Positions 1 to 11,669 of a DNA stretch of 64,000 bases are shown here, piece after piece; position 1 is the stretch's first letter, and the number at the start of each line of letters is the position of its first letter. The stretch covers positions 66,660,001-66,724,000 of the forward strand of contig JALMGJ010000001.1 in assembly GCA_023362775.1 (NCBI GenBank). The letters run 5' to 3'. A program made the translations under genes and the position numbers. This stretch comes from Charina bottae. Taxonomy: Eukaryota; Chordata; Lepidosauria; Squamata; Charinaidae. Below the pieces are notes generated by a model. That model saw only the letters and a list, made by a program, of their open reading frames with translations. It searched no databases and was not told the origin of the DNA.

Positions 1-2031
1 AATCTTTTATTTTAGTGTTTTAGTAATCTTTATTTTAGATGCTCAAAATGTTCAATGACCTACAAAACGAATTATTCTCCTTAGGTCTAGCAGAATCCCC
101 TGAGTTTGTTGCTTGTTTGGGATTCCTAAACTAGGAAAATCCATGACTGGCAGGCTACATTCAGCCTAATGGTCACACATTTGCAGGATTTTCCCTTATA
201 TTGCCAAAATAAGGCTTAGTATAGACCTGAAAGTCAAGTTTGAGTTAAAATATCTTGAACCATTATGGTATGCTTGAAATGAACTTGGAGACATCCAGCA
301 TATGAACATTACAAGACTGAATAATAATGAAGTAACAGTAAACTCATATGAAGAGGCCCCATGGATCTATAGACAGGTCTGATGTCTTTCATAAATTGTT
401 ACTCTGTAGTGGTGAAAAACAGTGGCTTATGAGACATAGGCAGGATGTGAGTCAGGTAAACCCAGATCTGTCCCAATTTAAGGTGGGTTTACATATAAAT
501 TATAAAACACAATGCCTATTTCATTCAATCATTCCTGCTTTTGACTAAGCTGAAGGAGATTTAGGAACCATTGAGATTGCTAGATTGTTCAAGCGAAAAA
601 AATTCCAAAAGGAGGCTCATACAAAGAGCCTCCTTTGTATCTTGCCAAAAAATCATGGATGCATCCATGTAAGTCAGCAGGAGTCAAGTTCAATTTGAAG
701 ATGACTTGTCTTATTATTAGCAGTAATTTACATTATTTCCATATATGTTGATCCTGATCCCTTTGAGCATAGAGGTAGGATAGAAAGCTTCATGTATAGA
801 TTCCACTGAAGAGTGTCTTTGGTCACTTTCTTTGTTTATAGTAATAGTGTGGAGTTCCCTTGTATAGAAATAAAAGAAAGTATATCATTTAACTCTAAAG
901 CCAATGGATCAAGGGATGAAAATCCAATGAAGAGAAGGAATATTTAAGGTTTTATTCTCCCCTGTCTGTCACTATAAATAAGTTTAAATTCTGTTAGCAC
1001 CTAATGTTGGAAAACAGGTCTGTAGTCCAAAATGTAAGTTAAAGTAGCTATGACCCAAATTTTCAAGATATGTAGGCTTTTTCATGAGATTTGACTTGTG
1101 TCAGCTTAGAAATGTCAGTCATGTTACAATAGGATTTGCACTGGAAAGTAGCATATGCACAGGCAGTTATGAATGCCAGTCTGCTGAAATCATGTTTTTC
1201 ATATTAACACAACTGTGTCACCCCTAATTCTTGGGCTTGCAAGCTATTGATCTACAGTACAAACTGTACGCATTATTAATTATAACAAAATGTTCTCTTT
1301 TTTTAAAATTAAAGCTGCTGTTTAGCCTTTTATTTCTCCTATGGCTAAAAGATAGTTCAGTACTTAGATTTTATTTCCATTTTATCTTTGAATCCTACTT
1401 TGGTAATACATGCCATGTGGAATAATCTGCTTGGCATTCCATTACTTTGGAGCATGAACACTTGGGATACCTAAATAACAGGTGATAGCATAGTGAAAAA
1501 ATATTTTCAATTTGCAACATACTGCTACTAGTAAGCACTTTTAAACAACAGTTATTGAAACTCAAAATATTTGTCAGTTGTTTTTATTTAGTGTTTTTTT
1601 TTAAAAAAAGAGTATAGATAGATTAAACAAATCTCACTCTAATACAGTTTTACTGTGGAATTAGTTTGAGCCTGTCCAGACACAGAAGTTGACAGAAGAG
1701 CCTCTCTTAAAGATGCCACCAATTTCAGAGGCCCATTTTTAGGCATAGAGGAGAGGACCTTCTCCTGTTGTTCCCAAAATATGGAACATATTCCATCAAG
1801 AGACTACTGTTGCTCTGCTTTAGGAAATAACTCACAACATATCTTTTCAACTAGCTCTTTTGAATTGGAATGATAATGATTAGTTGGTGTTTTTAACAGG
1901 GTTTTACTTGCTTTAGATTTCTGAATGTTTTTCTGCTGAGAGTTACTTTGAGAACCCTAGGGACGGAAAGATAGGATGCAAATGGAAATAATAAATAGCT
2001 ACTCCAATACCGGTTATGTATTTTTATAAAG
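1..2031 (+). other. EML4: EML4 intron sequence (partial, 5' end outside window)
   Basis: This is AT-rich non-coding sequence upstream of the first recognisable EML4 exon. I looked for the preceding exon, expected from the family to encode the WD-repeat stretch ending in 'GDYEILY', and did not find it, so the upstream exon is probably outside the window. The short ORFs here have no recognisable protein. The only structure noted is an 11-bp perfect stem at 608-618/626-636. Confidence 0.7.
608..636. repeat. Short perfect inverted repeat in EML4 intron
   Basis: Two 11-base arms (608-618 and 626-636, AAAGGAGGCTC and its complement) flank a 7-base loop. The arms match perfectly. No function is known; it is too short for a typical miRNA precursor and could be chance or a tiny MITE relic. 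Confidence 0.6.
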
Positions 2032-2130
2032 GGGACATTCCAAATGGCTGTAAACTGATAAGGAATCGCTCTGATTGTAAGGACATAGATTGGACAACAT
2101 ACACTTGTGTGCTGGGATTTCAGGTATTTG
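2032..2130 (+). CDS. EML4: EML4 coding exon (third from last)
   Basis: This exon encodes part of the C-terminal beta-propeller of echinoderm microtubule-associated protein-like 4, a cytoplasmic microtubule-binding protein of the EMAP family. The 99-nt exon reads DIPNGCKLIRNR, then DWTTYTCVLGFQVF, which I recognise as EML4. It begins after an AG acceptor (2030-2031) that splits a Trp codon (phase 1) and ends before a consensus GTGAGT donor at 2131. It joins in frame to the next exon across a split Gly codon. No stop or frameshift is present. The paralogues EML1-3 share this region, so the name depends on the C-terminal tail two exons downstream. Confidence 0.93.
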
Positions 2131-2611
2131 GTGAGTAACATACTCCTGTTTAATTATTGTTCTTAAGTTTAAAATCAGCCTACTCTGAAAAATACAAAGA
2201 TCATACTATTCATAGAGTATTTTAAGTATTCTGCAATTGTTGTGCCTCCTAAATTTGGGCAATAGTAAGTTTTTTAGTTGTTTATTAAAAATAATAAAAG
2301 GACTTAGAACACATTTTTAAATGGGGTTGTGTCGTTTCAGATAAAACATTTGTCTTTTCTCATATACATAGGAGAAATGGTGTTTCTAGGATAATTTATT
2401 GTACACAGGATTATCTAGTTTTGATCTATCTATTACAAATGCACGACTAATCTCTTAAGATTCTTCTGAGCCATAGATGGAGAACTTGTGACCATCCAGA
2501 ATTATTGGCTGGCTGAGGCTGATAGGAGTTGGAGTCCAAGATCTTGAGGGCCAAAGGTTTCTGCACCTTGTTTTAGTAACATTCTTATTCTTCTGTTTTC
2601 ATATAATGAAG

Positions 2612-2742
2612 GAGTGTGGCCAGAAGGATCAGATGGAACCGATATAAATGCCCTTGTGAGGTCCCATAATAGGAAGGTGATAGCTGTGGCTGACGACTTT
2701 TGTAAAGTCCATCTATTTCAGTATCCCTGCTCCAAAGCAAAG
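2612..2742 (+). CDS. EML4: EML4 coding exon (penultimate)
   Basis: This 131-nt exon encodes the propeller segment starting GVWPEGSDGTDINAL and continuing through VIAVADDFCKVHLF. Both are strongly conserved EML-family WD/TAPE-domain sequences. The acceptor AG is at 2610-2611 and the GTAAGT donor starts at 2743. Phase is consistent: the first two bases complete a Gly codon and the exon ends on a complete Lys codon. The intron to the last exon is about 750 bp. There are no disruptions, so the gene looks functional. Confidence 0.95.
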
Positions 2743-3491
2743 GTAAGTCTAGAGGCAATGTTTTAGAGCAGGAGTGAGAAGAGATGTGGGCATACACTGT
2801 AACAGCATGTCCATGTACTCAGGTTCACATGCTAGAATGCTGGAATCTCTTACAGAAATAACAATTTCCTCTCCTCTGCACTAAATTTCCCAGAATCGTT
2901 ATTGTTGTGTGGTTTCAATGGTGGATATAACCTAGAAAAAAGATCTGTCCCTTTGCCATACTAGTTTGGTCCCCTGGAGCTATAATAATCAAGTTACTAC
3001 TTTGTCTCTCACTGCATTTTCTTTTTAATTTCATATTGATTTGTAATTTTTAAACTCTCAGCAGCACAGTGATTGCAATGAGAGGACAGAATAGAAATTT
3101 CTATTATGTTTAATTTACTAGGATTGCTGGGAGATGCAAACCAATAGTCTGGTAAGCAACTTCCCCACTACTATGGCAGCAGTATTAACATGAAGAATGG
3201 GACTAATCCATTCCTGTGAGACCTGCACATTTATTCTACCAGTGAAATCTATTGCTTGAAAGTTTATATATGCCAAGGTGACCAGCAGCACATGAGACTT
3301 ATGTAGAATTCATGTTTGAGTTTGTAATGATTCATATTTTGGGGGAAAGTGTGGCGAGGTAAAATTTACAATCCATTGGAAAGATGAGATATATTTTTTT
3401 CTGGGTAAATACATGTAATTGGAAATTGTGATAACACTACTTGATGTATAGTTTGATCCTAAAATTGGTGTTTTTTAATTTGTGTCAACAG

Positions 3492-3989
3492 GCTCCAAGT
3501 CATAAATATAGTGCCCATAGTAGCCATGTAACAAATGTCAGCTTCACTCATAATGATAGTCATTTAATTTCAACTGGAGGCAAAGATATGAGTATCATTC
3601 AGTGGAGACTGGTTGAGAAAGCAACTTTGCCGCAGAATGATACTGCAGTAGAAATGGGCGCAAACAAAGTGCCTGTAACTGCCAGTGACACCTTTACACA
3701 GCCAAGCATCCCTGTGCCCCTTAATCAACCACTTGATGAAATGGCAGCCAGTGAAAATTTAATGGATGGCTTTTCACCATCTTTGGAGAGTCACTTGGAG
3801 CATGCTGTGAAGACCAATGAAGAGCAGAATGAGGAGCAAAGTGAGGGAAGCAGTCTGGATCCAGGAGAGCCAAATTGTGAAGAGCCTTCCAATGAAATGA
3901 GTGAGGAGCAGAGTGAATCCACTGTTATTGAAGATCAGCAGGAAAACTCTCCAGTGTCTTATCAGCTTGAAACTCAAGATGATATTTAG
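3492..3989 (+). CDS. EML4: EML4 last coding exon with acidic C-terminal tail
   Basis: The last coding exon runs 165 codons to a TAG at 3987-3989. It begins after an AG acceptor at 3490-3491. The first 42 or so residues finish the second propeller (HSSHVTNVSFTHNDSHLIST, then SIIQWRLVEK). About 120 residues of low-complexity, Glu/Ser/Gln-rich acidic tail follow. This long tail separates EML4 from EML1 and EML2, which end soon after the last WD blade, and it is the main reason for the gene name. The propeller part is nearly identical to what I know of mammalian EML4; the tail is diverged, as expected for a disordered region. An in-frame ATG upstream (3441) is in intron and is not a start. Confidence 0.96.
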   Translation, partial: APSHKYSAHSSHVTNVSFTHNDSHLISTGGKDMSIIQWRLVEKATLPQNDTAVEMGANKVPVTASDTFTQPSIPVPLNQPLDEMAASENLMDGFSPSLESHLEHAVKTNEEQNEEQSEGSSLDPGEPNCEEPSNEMSEEQSESTVIEDQQENSPVSYQLETQDDI

Positions 3990-6370
3990 ATATTTTCTCT
4001 CAGTGCACATTGTTTTGTAAAGAAGAGGGTTCAAGTAAGGAAGGGAGGCAGCTTTGACACGGAACACTCAAGTTTCTGTGGAAGGCTTGTTAGTTTGATC
4101 TACTTCTGTTTTCAGTGCATGGAATTATTGTAAGGACTCATTTTGACAGTTCCAGTCAAGTGCTAGTTAAGAAACTAGAATGTTACCATAGGTTAAATAT
4201 AATTCTGAAATTGCTGTGAGAAAGAGGCATGATGCAAAGAACTAAGGAAGAGGGAAGGAGGATTAAGTTTTCTGTGAGGAGCAGGTAGAGAAATCTTCTG
4301 GGAAATAACTTTTAAGACCAAACAGAAGTGTTAGGTAATACCTGCTATGTATTGTAACCCTGGTGAAAGCTCTTCAGGAAGCTCTTCTTTCTTTTTTTAC
4401 ATTAAAAAGAGAAGGAGAGGAGAATAAGACAACATCAGAATGGCACATAAAGTGCTGTGCTTACTGCCTTCTTGATTAATACCTATGCAATTTTCTAAAA
4501 CTATCAATTCTTACTAGCCACTACTTTGTATGCTGGTTGTCCTAAGACAACTCATATTAAAGTATACTTCTTATTGTTCCATGATAGTAGATCTTAAAAG
4601 AACAAAATTAAGATAGCAAGTTCTTAGTTTTCCACCTGATGACTGTTATATGATGTAATTTCAAGGAACTACTTGCCTTGACGTATTGAAATTCAAGAAC
4701 ACCAACTGTGACTTTGATGCAAACTGACTTAACTGCATGAAGATAAAATTTCTAATTCTCAAGTTCAAACCTGACCTTCAGATACAATTAATTCTTTCAA
4801 TAAGAGTCTAAATATTAGAGAAATGGCATTAAGTTATGAAATCTGATACTTGGGAGTAATGTAATGATTGACTCGGTTATTTAAAAAAGTAGGGATAACC
4901 TTAAAAATAAGAAATTTTCAAAACGACTTTTTTACAGCCATCTTTTTAATAGCTGTAATATAAACGTCCCATTTTCTTGGATAATGTTGGCTATTTTTGG
5001 ATTTTTTCTCTCTCTCTCTTTCTGTGTGTTTTTTTTTCTCTTGTCCAATTTTGTAAGCCGTGCAGCTCAGAGATAGCTGGACTTGGCCAGTTATGGGATA
5101 TCATGGCATTTTATTATGTGTTAAAAATATCTTTTTTAAAAAATTTAAAAAAAACACATCAGCTATATTTTTCTTAAATACCTAGATCTTCCTGTTTAAA
5201 CGTTTGTTGAAAAACATCCTACTTTATATTTTAATTACATAGGGTTTTTTAAAATTGTGTTAATATTTTAGATCTTAGTTAGAAATTGTGTTTAGAAACC
5301 TTGGATGAGTTTGTCAAGTCTTAAGTGTGCAAGCGTTTACGTGAATGTGCCATTCCAAAGTGCATCAGAACTGTCATTCCCTTCTATTATCTTCTCAGGA
5401 GTAAATGGTACAGATCAGGTATGTAATCTATTCAACAGTGGAAACATTAACAATTGATGTAGACTCCCGAAGGACATAAATACTGTCACATACAGATACA
5501 TACAGGTGCACATACATCTTTGTTTACATCCATTCCGGAAAACCTCAAAATTATCTTCAGATACAGATGTGAATTCCAAGCAACTGATCTGTTTTGCTTT
5601 ATCTAAAAAGCTGTACTGTTAAATAATATGTTGGAGTGCTCCAGTGTATGATTGGCCACTTGGCCAAATAGTGCCTGTGGGCAACACAAATACAAATACT
5701 GTATCAAGATAATGGATTCCTTTGGAAAGGAGGCATCTACCAGGGAGGAGGGCCGTTTTCAGTGATTTACAACTTCCAGGTCTGCTTCATTGGGTCCTAT
5801 AACCATCCATAACTGATGGAGGAAGGGATTCATTGAAAATTCTCCCCCATTTTTTGTTCCATTCTTTCCACTGGGAGAGATTAACTGAATAACACAGCTT
5901 TTAAAAACACAGTAAGGTAAATTAGTTCTTCTAGTAATTTTAGTTAACATTAAATGGATTGTAGAGCTCTTTAACATCCTCAGTGAATACCATGAAAAGT
6001 GCATTTTGTTTGGAAATATCTATTACCTTGAGGTTGCCATGTAAAGTGAGAATTAATAGTTGTGATTTTCCTCATGTAGATTAAATGGTTTTTTTCTAAT
6101 ATGCCAAAAAAAGGGAAAAGGAAAAAAAAAAGCCTTACAACTTTTGATTGCTGGCAACTACTGTTCAATAGATAATTAAATCTGTAATAATAGAAATGGG
6201 TGGGATTATGTTAACTGTAAATGTTTTAGGGTAAAATTGTGAATGAAACATGAATTACGTGTGTCATGTGAAGATGTTTGAGCCATTCTGTCTATCATGC
6301 ATTCCTGTCTCATGGCAGAAAAATCTGAAGATTTAAAAATAATAATAAAAATAAAAGAATCTACATAATG
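3990..6370 (+). other. EML4: EML4 3' untranslated region (inferred extent)
   Basis: About 2.4 kb of AT-rich, repeat-poor sequence follows the EML4 stop codon. The lack of recognisable transposons contrasts with everything beyond 9 kb and fits a retained 3'UTR. Its length is close to what is known for mammalian EML4. The 3' limit is inferred from the poly(A) signals at 6344-6355. ATTAAA hexamers earlier (about 4402, 4554 and 5945) could give shorter isoforms. Confidence 0.6.
6344..6355 (+). terminator. Candidate EML4 polyadenylation signal
   Basis: Two overlapping AATAAA hexamers (6344-6349 and 6350-6355) are followed about 20-50 bases later by a GT/T-rich stretch (about 6376-6400) suited to a downstream element. 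This is the best-formed poly(A) site after the EML4 stop. Another AATAAA lies at about 6882. Transcript data would decide. Confidence 0.5.
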
Positions 6371-9264
6371 TAGCAATCTTTTCTTGTGTGTATCTTTGTC
6401 TCTACTCATGTGTTTGAATTTCAGTACTCTAAAGCAGGGCTGTGTTCCAGTGGATTGGAGAATTCGAGGCAGATGTGATCTGTCTTGAGGCACAGCAGAT
6501 GAGTCCAACTCATCCTATTCTGTGTCAAAACTTATGATGACGCTTCATGCTCAATATCTGGGCAGGGCAAGGGGGATTCAGGGATGTCCAAGTCAGAGTG
6601 CCCTTGCAATCGGACTTCCATCCATCGTCCTAAAGTATCTTGAGAGGGGTGAACTCATGAGTTAACCAGTTGCTCACCTCCGTATTTCCCATCCTTGGAA
6701 ATGATTACATTCTTACTACCTTAAGAAACTTTTTATTTTATGAAAAATAGGAGGAAACTGTAAAACCAAACAAGCAGACAGACAAAAATTACTGTACTTG
6801 TTCAGTTCACAACAAGCATGTGTGAACAACTTTAAGAAAGAGAAGTTTCAGCTCTTCTCAAAAAAAAGTGCCAGTGGGCTCCAATAAAACCTCACATTGA
6901 GGATTGGTTAATCATGACCATTAAGAACAAAAGTCTTATTGAGTTATATCTTGGGTTGGTTTTATATACAGATATCATATCTGTATATCAGAGTTCAGTT
7001 ATTTTGTCTGGAGTGCAATGTTTATATCCAGTTTATCCCAGAAGAGAGAGGTATTTGATAATCCACAGGTTATGAACCACTATTCTAGTTTCCCCTTTCC
7101 TAGCTACAAGCTAATGATCATGGTGTTTTATTAGCCTTTCTGTCTGCTCTCCTCTTCTCTTTCACATATACTGGAAGGGAAATAGATGCAGAAGGGTAAC
7201 AGCTTAGGAACATGCATTTGGGTTAGATACTGTAGTAGTGGGAGGAATGGGCTTATGCAATGGTAAGAAACATGTAAGCCTCCAGATGTGGGACTCCCAA
7301 TTCCTATCAACTCTATCCAGAATTGCAGAGATGCATAATCTAAGTCCCCAGAGCTACATGGATCCCCCAAATATTCACAAATTGTTACCAAATTTTAGTT
7401 CTGAATATGACAGAGAAGGGAAATTAAACGACAAAAGAGCAATCATACTGTATTTCTCCCCAAGCTTTTCCTACAAGGAAATGCCTTAGGAGAAAAATAT
7501 TGAAAATATTGAATTAGGAGAAAAATAATTACAAAAATATTGTAATTGTGGTGCAATGATCACAGGGAATGTTGTAGCATTACAATGCAGGATTGTTCCA
7601 GTAATTGATGTTCTTTGCCAATTCTTTCCCAGGTTTTTTTAAAGAAAAATGAATGAATGGTGGAGTCAGAGGAAGTTGGGAGGATGTAGCATTAGGTCAT
7701 TACTTAGAGAACATTGGAACTTCACCTCTTCTATCAGACTGCTCCATATTACTTGTCTACTCTGTTCACTTTCTGTCATTTTGATGTCAGTTGAGTAGAA
7801 TGTTGTTTTTGATTCATCATAGACTCGCATCTGTTTGAATATGACGTATTGCCTGGGGTAACAGTAGGCAACCTGGAAATCATACACAGTCCCTCATTTT
7901 TCCAGCCTCTGGTGCCTCTCAGGAATTCAGCAGAAGATCATCAAAAGTCAGTGGCTGAAGTGTCAGTCATTTGATGGTAGAAAAAATTAGAGGGAAAGCA
8001 GGGAGATCACATTAAAACAGAATTGGGCCTCTCAGACTTATCTCTCCTACATAAAAATTGCTGTCCCAGCTACAGAAATGTTGCCTGACTGCCAGAGGGG
8101 TGTGTCTATGATTTCATACACAGAGAAGAAGGCAGTTTGCAGATGTACAAAACAAATGTTTGGGTTAGATGTATCACAAAACCTCGTAGGGATCTCAAAA
8201 TACAACACCCCAATAGCCATGGTAATATGAAAGAACATACAGAGTTCAAGAAGTGATATTGTAACTGGATACGTGCACACCTGGGATGTGTTAGGTTGCC
8301 AATCTGGCTTTCTCAGGTGGAAATCCCTGAGCCCTTTCCCTTCAATGCATACTACACATTCCAACATTCCTGGGGAAAGCCTATTGGAACATTGCCATCA
8401 ATCACTCTTTCATAGAGAAATCCTGTCTGGAGCTGAATTACTCAAAGGTAGGTGAAGTTGTGGCCTATTTCTCATATTTTCCTTCTTTTGGAGGAGGCAG
8501 CTTAACTCAGTGGGAGATCCATGTGCTAATTAGAGGTATTCGGGTGGGGAGAGGTGTCAAAACCAACAAGATGGCAGACAGGATTCCAAGCACATTTGGT
8601 GGCATGGGCAAAAGGTCATCTGACAATGCAAGATTAAGGAGCAATCTCCACTGTATAGGAATCCAAAACCCTTCAGATGTGGTCTGAATCCATGACCTAT
8701 AAGCCCTTGTAGTCAGGTGGGCTGGGAATATGTTTTTTGCTTTACAATTTTGTACAAAAGTTGTGCTTGGATTGAGCTCTATTGTTCATATGCTATATGC
8801 ACACTTTTTCACTGCAGGCGTTCCATGGCAAGTCTTCCCCTGAAGTAATATTTTATCATGTATAATAAAGTACATGAGCGAAAATCAGGTGCTTGTTAAA
8901 ATTGCCCCAGGCTTTTCATCAACTTGGTGTGGGCGTTTCATAATCCTGAAGTGATTTGTTGTTGCTCTGCCTGCAACTTGCAGAGAGTTCAAGGGCTATG
9001 ACTTGAAGTGGGGATGTTGACACATCCCAAGCAGGCTGCTTGAAACTTCTGCAAGGCCAGTGGATTCAAATTTAGGCAGATAATTATAGAGGAAGTTGGG
9101 AACTATTTTCCTTGAAGGACACATTCAGTCAAATGAACAGAAGTGCCAGTGCAAACTTTAAAAAAAACTTTTTTAAAAAAACTGCCATGAGAGGACGGGA
9201 ATATTGGAAGAGTCACAGCATATAGAAAACGGACCAGCAGTGGGTGTAGGGGGGAGTAAAAAAA
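6371..9264. other. Intergenic, no gene recognised
   Basis: The sequence looks single-copy, with no ORF that resembles a known protein and no clear transposon. A 106-codon minus-strand ORF (8047-8367) has no recognisable homology. A short palindrome sits at about 6964-6986 (ATACAGAT and complement). I expected COX7A2L on the minus strand here by mammalian synteny and did not recognise it. Confidence 0.5.
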
Positions 9265-9400
9265 AAAGCAAGATGTCTGTTGTAATGGTGCAAAGCCCCA
9301 CTCCTTTTATATCTCTGTTAATGTTACATACATGTAGAAGGGGGCAAGACTTCAATCACATCGGGGCAACCACTTCTTGACTTTTTTGACCGCTTCTGTA
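9265..9400 (+). repeat. Unclassified dispersed repeat, copy A
   Basis: This shares an ordered set of words with copies at 11099-11185, 39845-39960 and 40705-40775: a C-rich stretch, a TACATG-like word, then 'cttcaatcac', then a C-rich gap, then 'cttgacttttttgac'. The similarity was found by eye. The family is unknown to me; it could be an old SINE or MITE. Confidence 0.45.
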
Positions 9401-9902
9401 GATGCCACAAGGGAAAGTCAGCCTTGCCTTCTCCAGCTGCGATCCTCTGAAACCCCTCTCTTCATGGCAAATGAAAGCATATTTTAGGCCTAGCTACCGT
9501 GCCGTGTAGGTTCAAGAGTGATGGGTTAGCAGGAGACAGTGATGATCTAAGCCGTAGGGCCTCTGCCTCGGAGGGAACCCTAATGCTGCTCCTGAAGGAA
9601 GAAAACACTACACCACAGCAGCAACTGAAAGCTGCTCTTCTTACTGTTTCTTTTATGCCCAGCTTAAGTTTCAAGCTGGTGGCCATTCAAGGCTTGGGCT
9701 TGGTCCAAAAGCTTAATCATGCAGAAGCTGAATGGTGATAAGTGAAGGCTGCTATCGGTGCATTGCTGGAGAATTCTTTTATTCATTTTCTACTCTCCCA
9801 TGTTAATTAGATATGTCTTCACCTCATGATATAAAAATAAGCGAAAGCAAAATACCAGGAGCAAAATGTAATCCTGCCCAGGTCCGGCTTGATTGCTTAA
9901 AG

Positions 9903-10173
9903 CAGAGCTTTCCAAACTGTGTGTCGCGACACAAAAGTGTGTCACCACACACAGTCTGGTGTGTCGCCACACAACCCGGAAGCGCTGATCATCATCAGCG
10001 CTTCCGGGTTTTCCCGCGGCGACACACCAATGGTGGCGCACAAAAACCCGAAAGCGGCAGCAGCACTTCCGGGTTTTTGCGCGCTGCCGCAACGGCGGCA
10101 CTTACGGGTTTTCCCGCGGCGACACACCAACGGCGGTTGGTGTGTCGCCACGGGAAAACTTTGGAAAGCCCTG
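9903..10173. mobile_element. hAT-type MITE, 271 bp, with 8-bp target duplication
   Basis: The terminal inverted repeats read CAGAGCTTTCCAAA on the left and the complement of CAGGGCTTTCCAAA on the right. The flanks carry a perfect 8-bp duplication GCTTAAAG (9895-9902 and 10174-10181), the hallmark of hAT superfamily insertion. The interior is GC- and CpG-rich and built of internal inverted repeats around CCGGAAGCGC and GTGTGTCGCCAC motifs. There is no transposase, so it is non-autonomous. ORFs of up to 149 codons across it are artefacts of the GC-rich interior. It is the same family as the element at 43855-44141. Confidence 0.92.
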
Positions 10174-10679
10174 GCTTAAAGCTTGGGTTTTATTGGTCAC
10201 TTTATTATACACCTCTACACAGAACACTTTCTGTGCAAGTCATCTTAAAATACAGATTTTAAAAACCAATAAGATAACATGCTACAATAAGTTAAAAACA
10301 AAAATGTGGGATGAGATTGTAAAGCCCAAATGAAAAACTGATACAGAATAAAAGAGAATGTTTGGTTATGATAATTCAACCCAACTGTGGCATGGAGGCC
10401 TGGGGTTTTAGCCTGCTCGTCATCTGTAGTGTTCTGCCACTTTCAAAAACAGAATTATTTCCAAATCCTATCCAATTGCATGTACTGCCCCCGCCCCATG
10501 AACTGGACGGGGGCTGGCACCCAAAAGGTATTAGAGTGCACTCCAGGAAGCCTCTCGGGGTTTCTCCATTTCAAGGTAGCAGCTGTTGTATCGCAGATTA
10601 CAGGGAAAGATGGAGAAGGAAGTTCAATAAATATTTTCAAGTATGGGCCAGGGCATGGAAAGACAGGTGCTCCTTCAAG
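10174..10679. other. Intergenic, no gene recognised
   Basis: The overlapping ORFs at 10362-10736 have no recognisable protein. The part from about 10540 leads into a 5S rRNA-like fragment and may belong to the same retroposed unit. Confidence 0.4.
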
Positions 10680-10780
10680 GAAGTAACGGCATCTGGCCAA
10701 GTGTGTCTGAAATTGGAAGCTAAGCAGGGTGCTTAAATGAAAGATCTCCCAGAAATCCTGGCCTATAGGCTAGACCTGGA
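10680..10780 (+). pseudogene. 5S rRNA-like fragment (pseudogene or SINE3-type head)
   Basis: The sequence contains GGAAGCTAAGCAGGG, the box A region of the 5S rRNA internal promoter, followed by a shortened 'GTGCTTaaATGaaAGA' region matching the segment before box C and a 'cccaGAAATcC' end. The block between them, present in 5S genes, is missing. It is therefore a decayed 5S-derived sequence rather than a working gene. Whether it is a plain pseudogene or the head of a 5S-derived SINE cannot be settled here. Confidence 0.6.
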
Positions 10781-11098
10781 ATTTTGGAAAAAGAAAAGCT
10801 AGCAGAAGACAATGTCCAATAACTTCTGCATTGCTGCCAAGAAAACTACGTGGGTGAATTATATCACAGGGCTAGGCTTTTAAACTTGGATTAGATCCTT
10901 TCTCTAACCACATTCTGAAATTTCACCCCTCCTGAAATCTAAAATTATTTCACTATATGCACATTGAGGGATTTGTGGATTCTTGGGAAAACATTCCCAC
11001 ATTTTTGTGGTGTTTCAAGTTGTTAACCATCTATGCACTTTTGTAAAATCTTCATTTTTCCCCAGAAAAACTCTGAAATAATCTTCTCCTGACAGTTT

Positions 11099-11185
11099 CT
11101 TGTGTCATGACCCACATATAAAAAAAAAAACCCACAGGGCTTCAATCACTTGCTTGTGTCTGCCATTCTGACTTTTTTGACACAC
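11099..11185 (+). repeat. Unclassified dispersed repeat, copy B
   Basis: This carries 'cttcaatcac', 'tgccattctgacttttttgac' in shortened form, and a poly-A/C stretch before them, in the same order as the copies at 9265, 39845 and 40705. Confidence 0.45.
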
Positions 11186-11261
11186 AAACACACACGCACC
11201 CTGCATACAGCATTAGTTGTGGGATCTTTAAAATTCAGAGGCAATTGAAACTGATGGTTGC

Positions 11262-11266
<5 letters not shown>

Positions 11267-11294
<28 letters not shown>
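11267..11294. repeat. (GT)n microsatellite
   Basis: About 14 uninterrupted GT dinucleotides. A short valine/cysteine ORF across it is an artefact. Confidence 0.95.
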
Positions 11295-11295
<1 letters not shown>

Positions 11296-11393
11296 CCTTC
11301 TTTATTGCAATCTCCGTGAAAGCAAAAACAATTATGCTGTGCGTGTATATGAGAAAAACAAAACAACTCCAACATTTCCCAAAGTATTTGTAA

Positions 11394-11455
11394 GGAAGGA
11401 AGGAAGGAAGGAAGGAAGGAAGGAAGGAAGGAAGGAAGGAAGGAAAAAGAAAGAA

Positions 11456-11498
<43 letters not shown>

Positions 11499-11567
11499 GG
11501 AGGGAGGGAGGGGGGGAGGGAGGGGAGGGGAGGGGAGGGGAGGGGAGGGGAGGGGGAGGAAGAGAAA

Positions 11568-11659
<92 letters not shown>

Positions 11660-11661
11660 AA
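11394..11661. repeat. Long pure purine tract (GGAA)n-(GAAA)n-(GGGA)n-(GAAA)n
   Basis: A purine-only tract of about 270 bases on the + strand is made of four tetra- and pentanucleotide blocks. All three + frames and their complements read open, giving spurious ORFs of 117-180 codons on both strands. Tracts like this can form triplex (H-DNA) structures. No gene is implied. Confidence 0.97.
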
Positions 11662-11669
11662 TGGGTCAC

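Noticed and set aside
3774..4067. Minus-strand ORF opposite the EML4 last exon
   Set aside because: Antisense shadow of the EML4 coding exon.
8047..8367. 106-codon minus ORF with hydrophobic stretches
   Set aside because: Considered as a KCNG3 or other membrane-protein exon; no channel motif (pore, S4) is present and no family was recognised.
9813..10262. Overlapping ORFs rich in Arg/His/Thr
   Set aside because: They cover the GC-rich hAT MITE at 9903-10173 and follow its inverted repeats.
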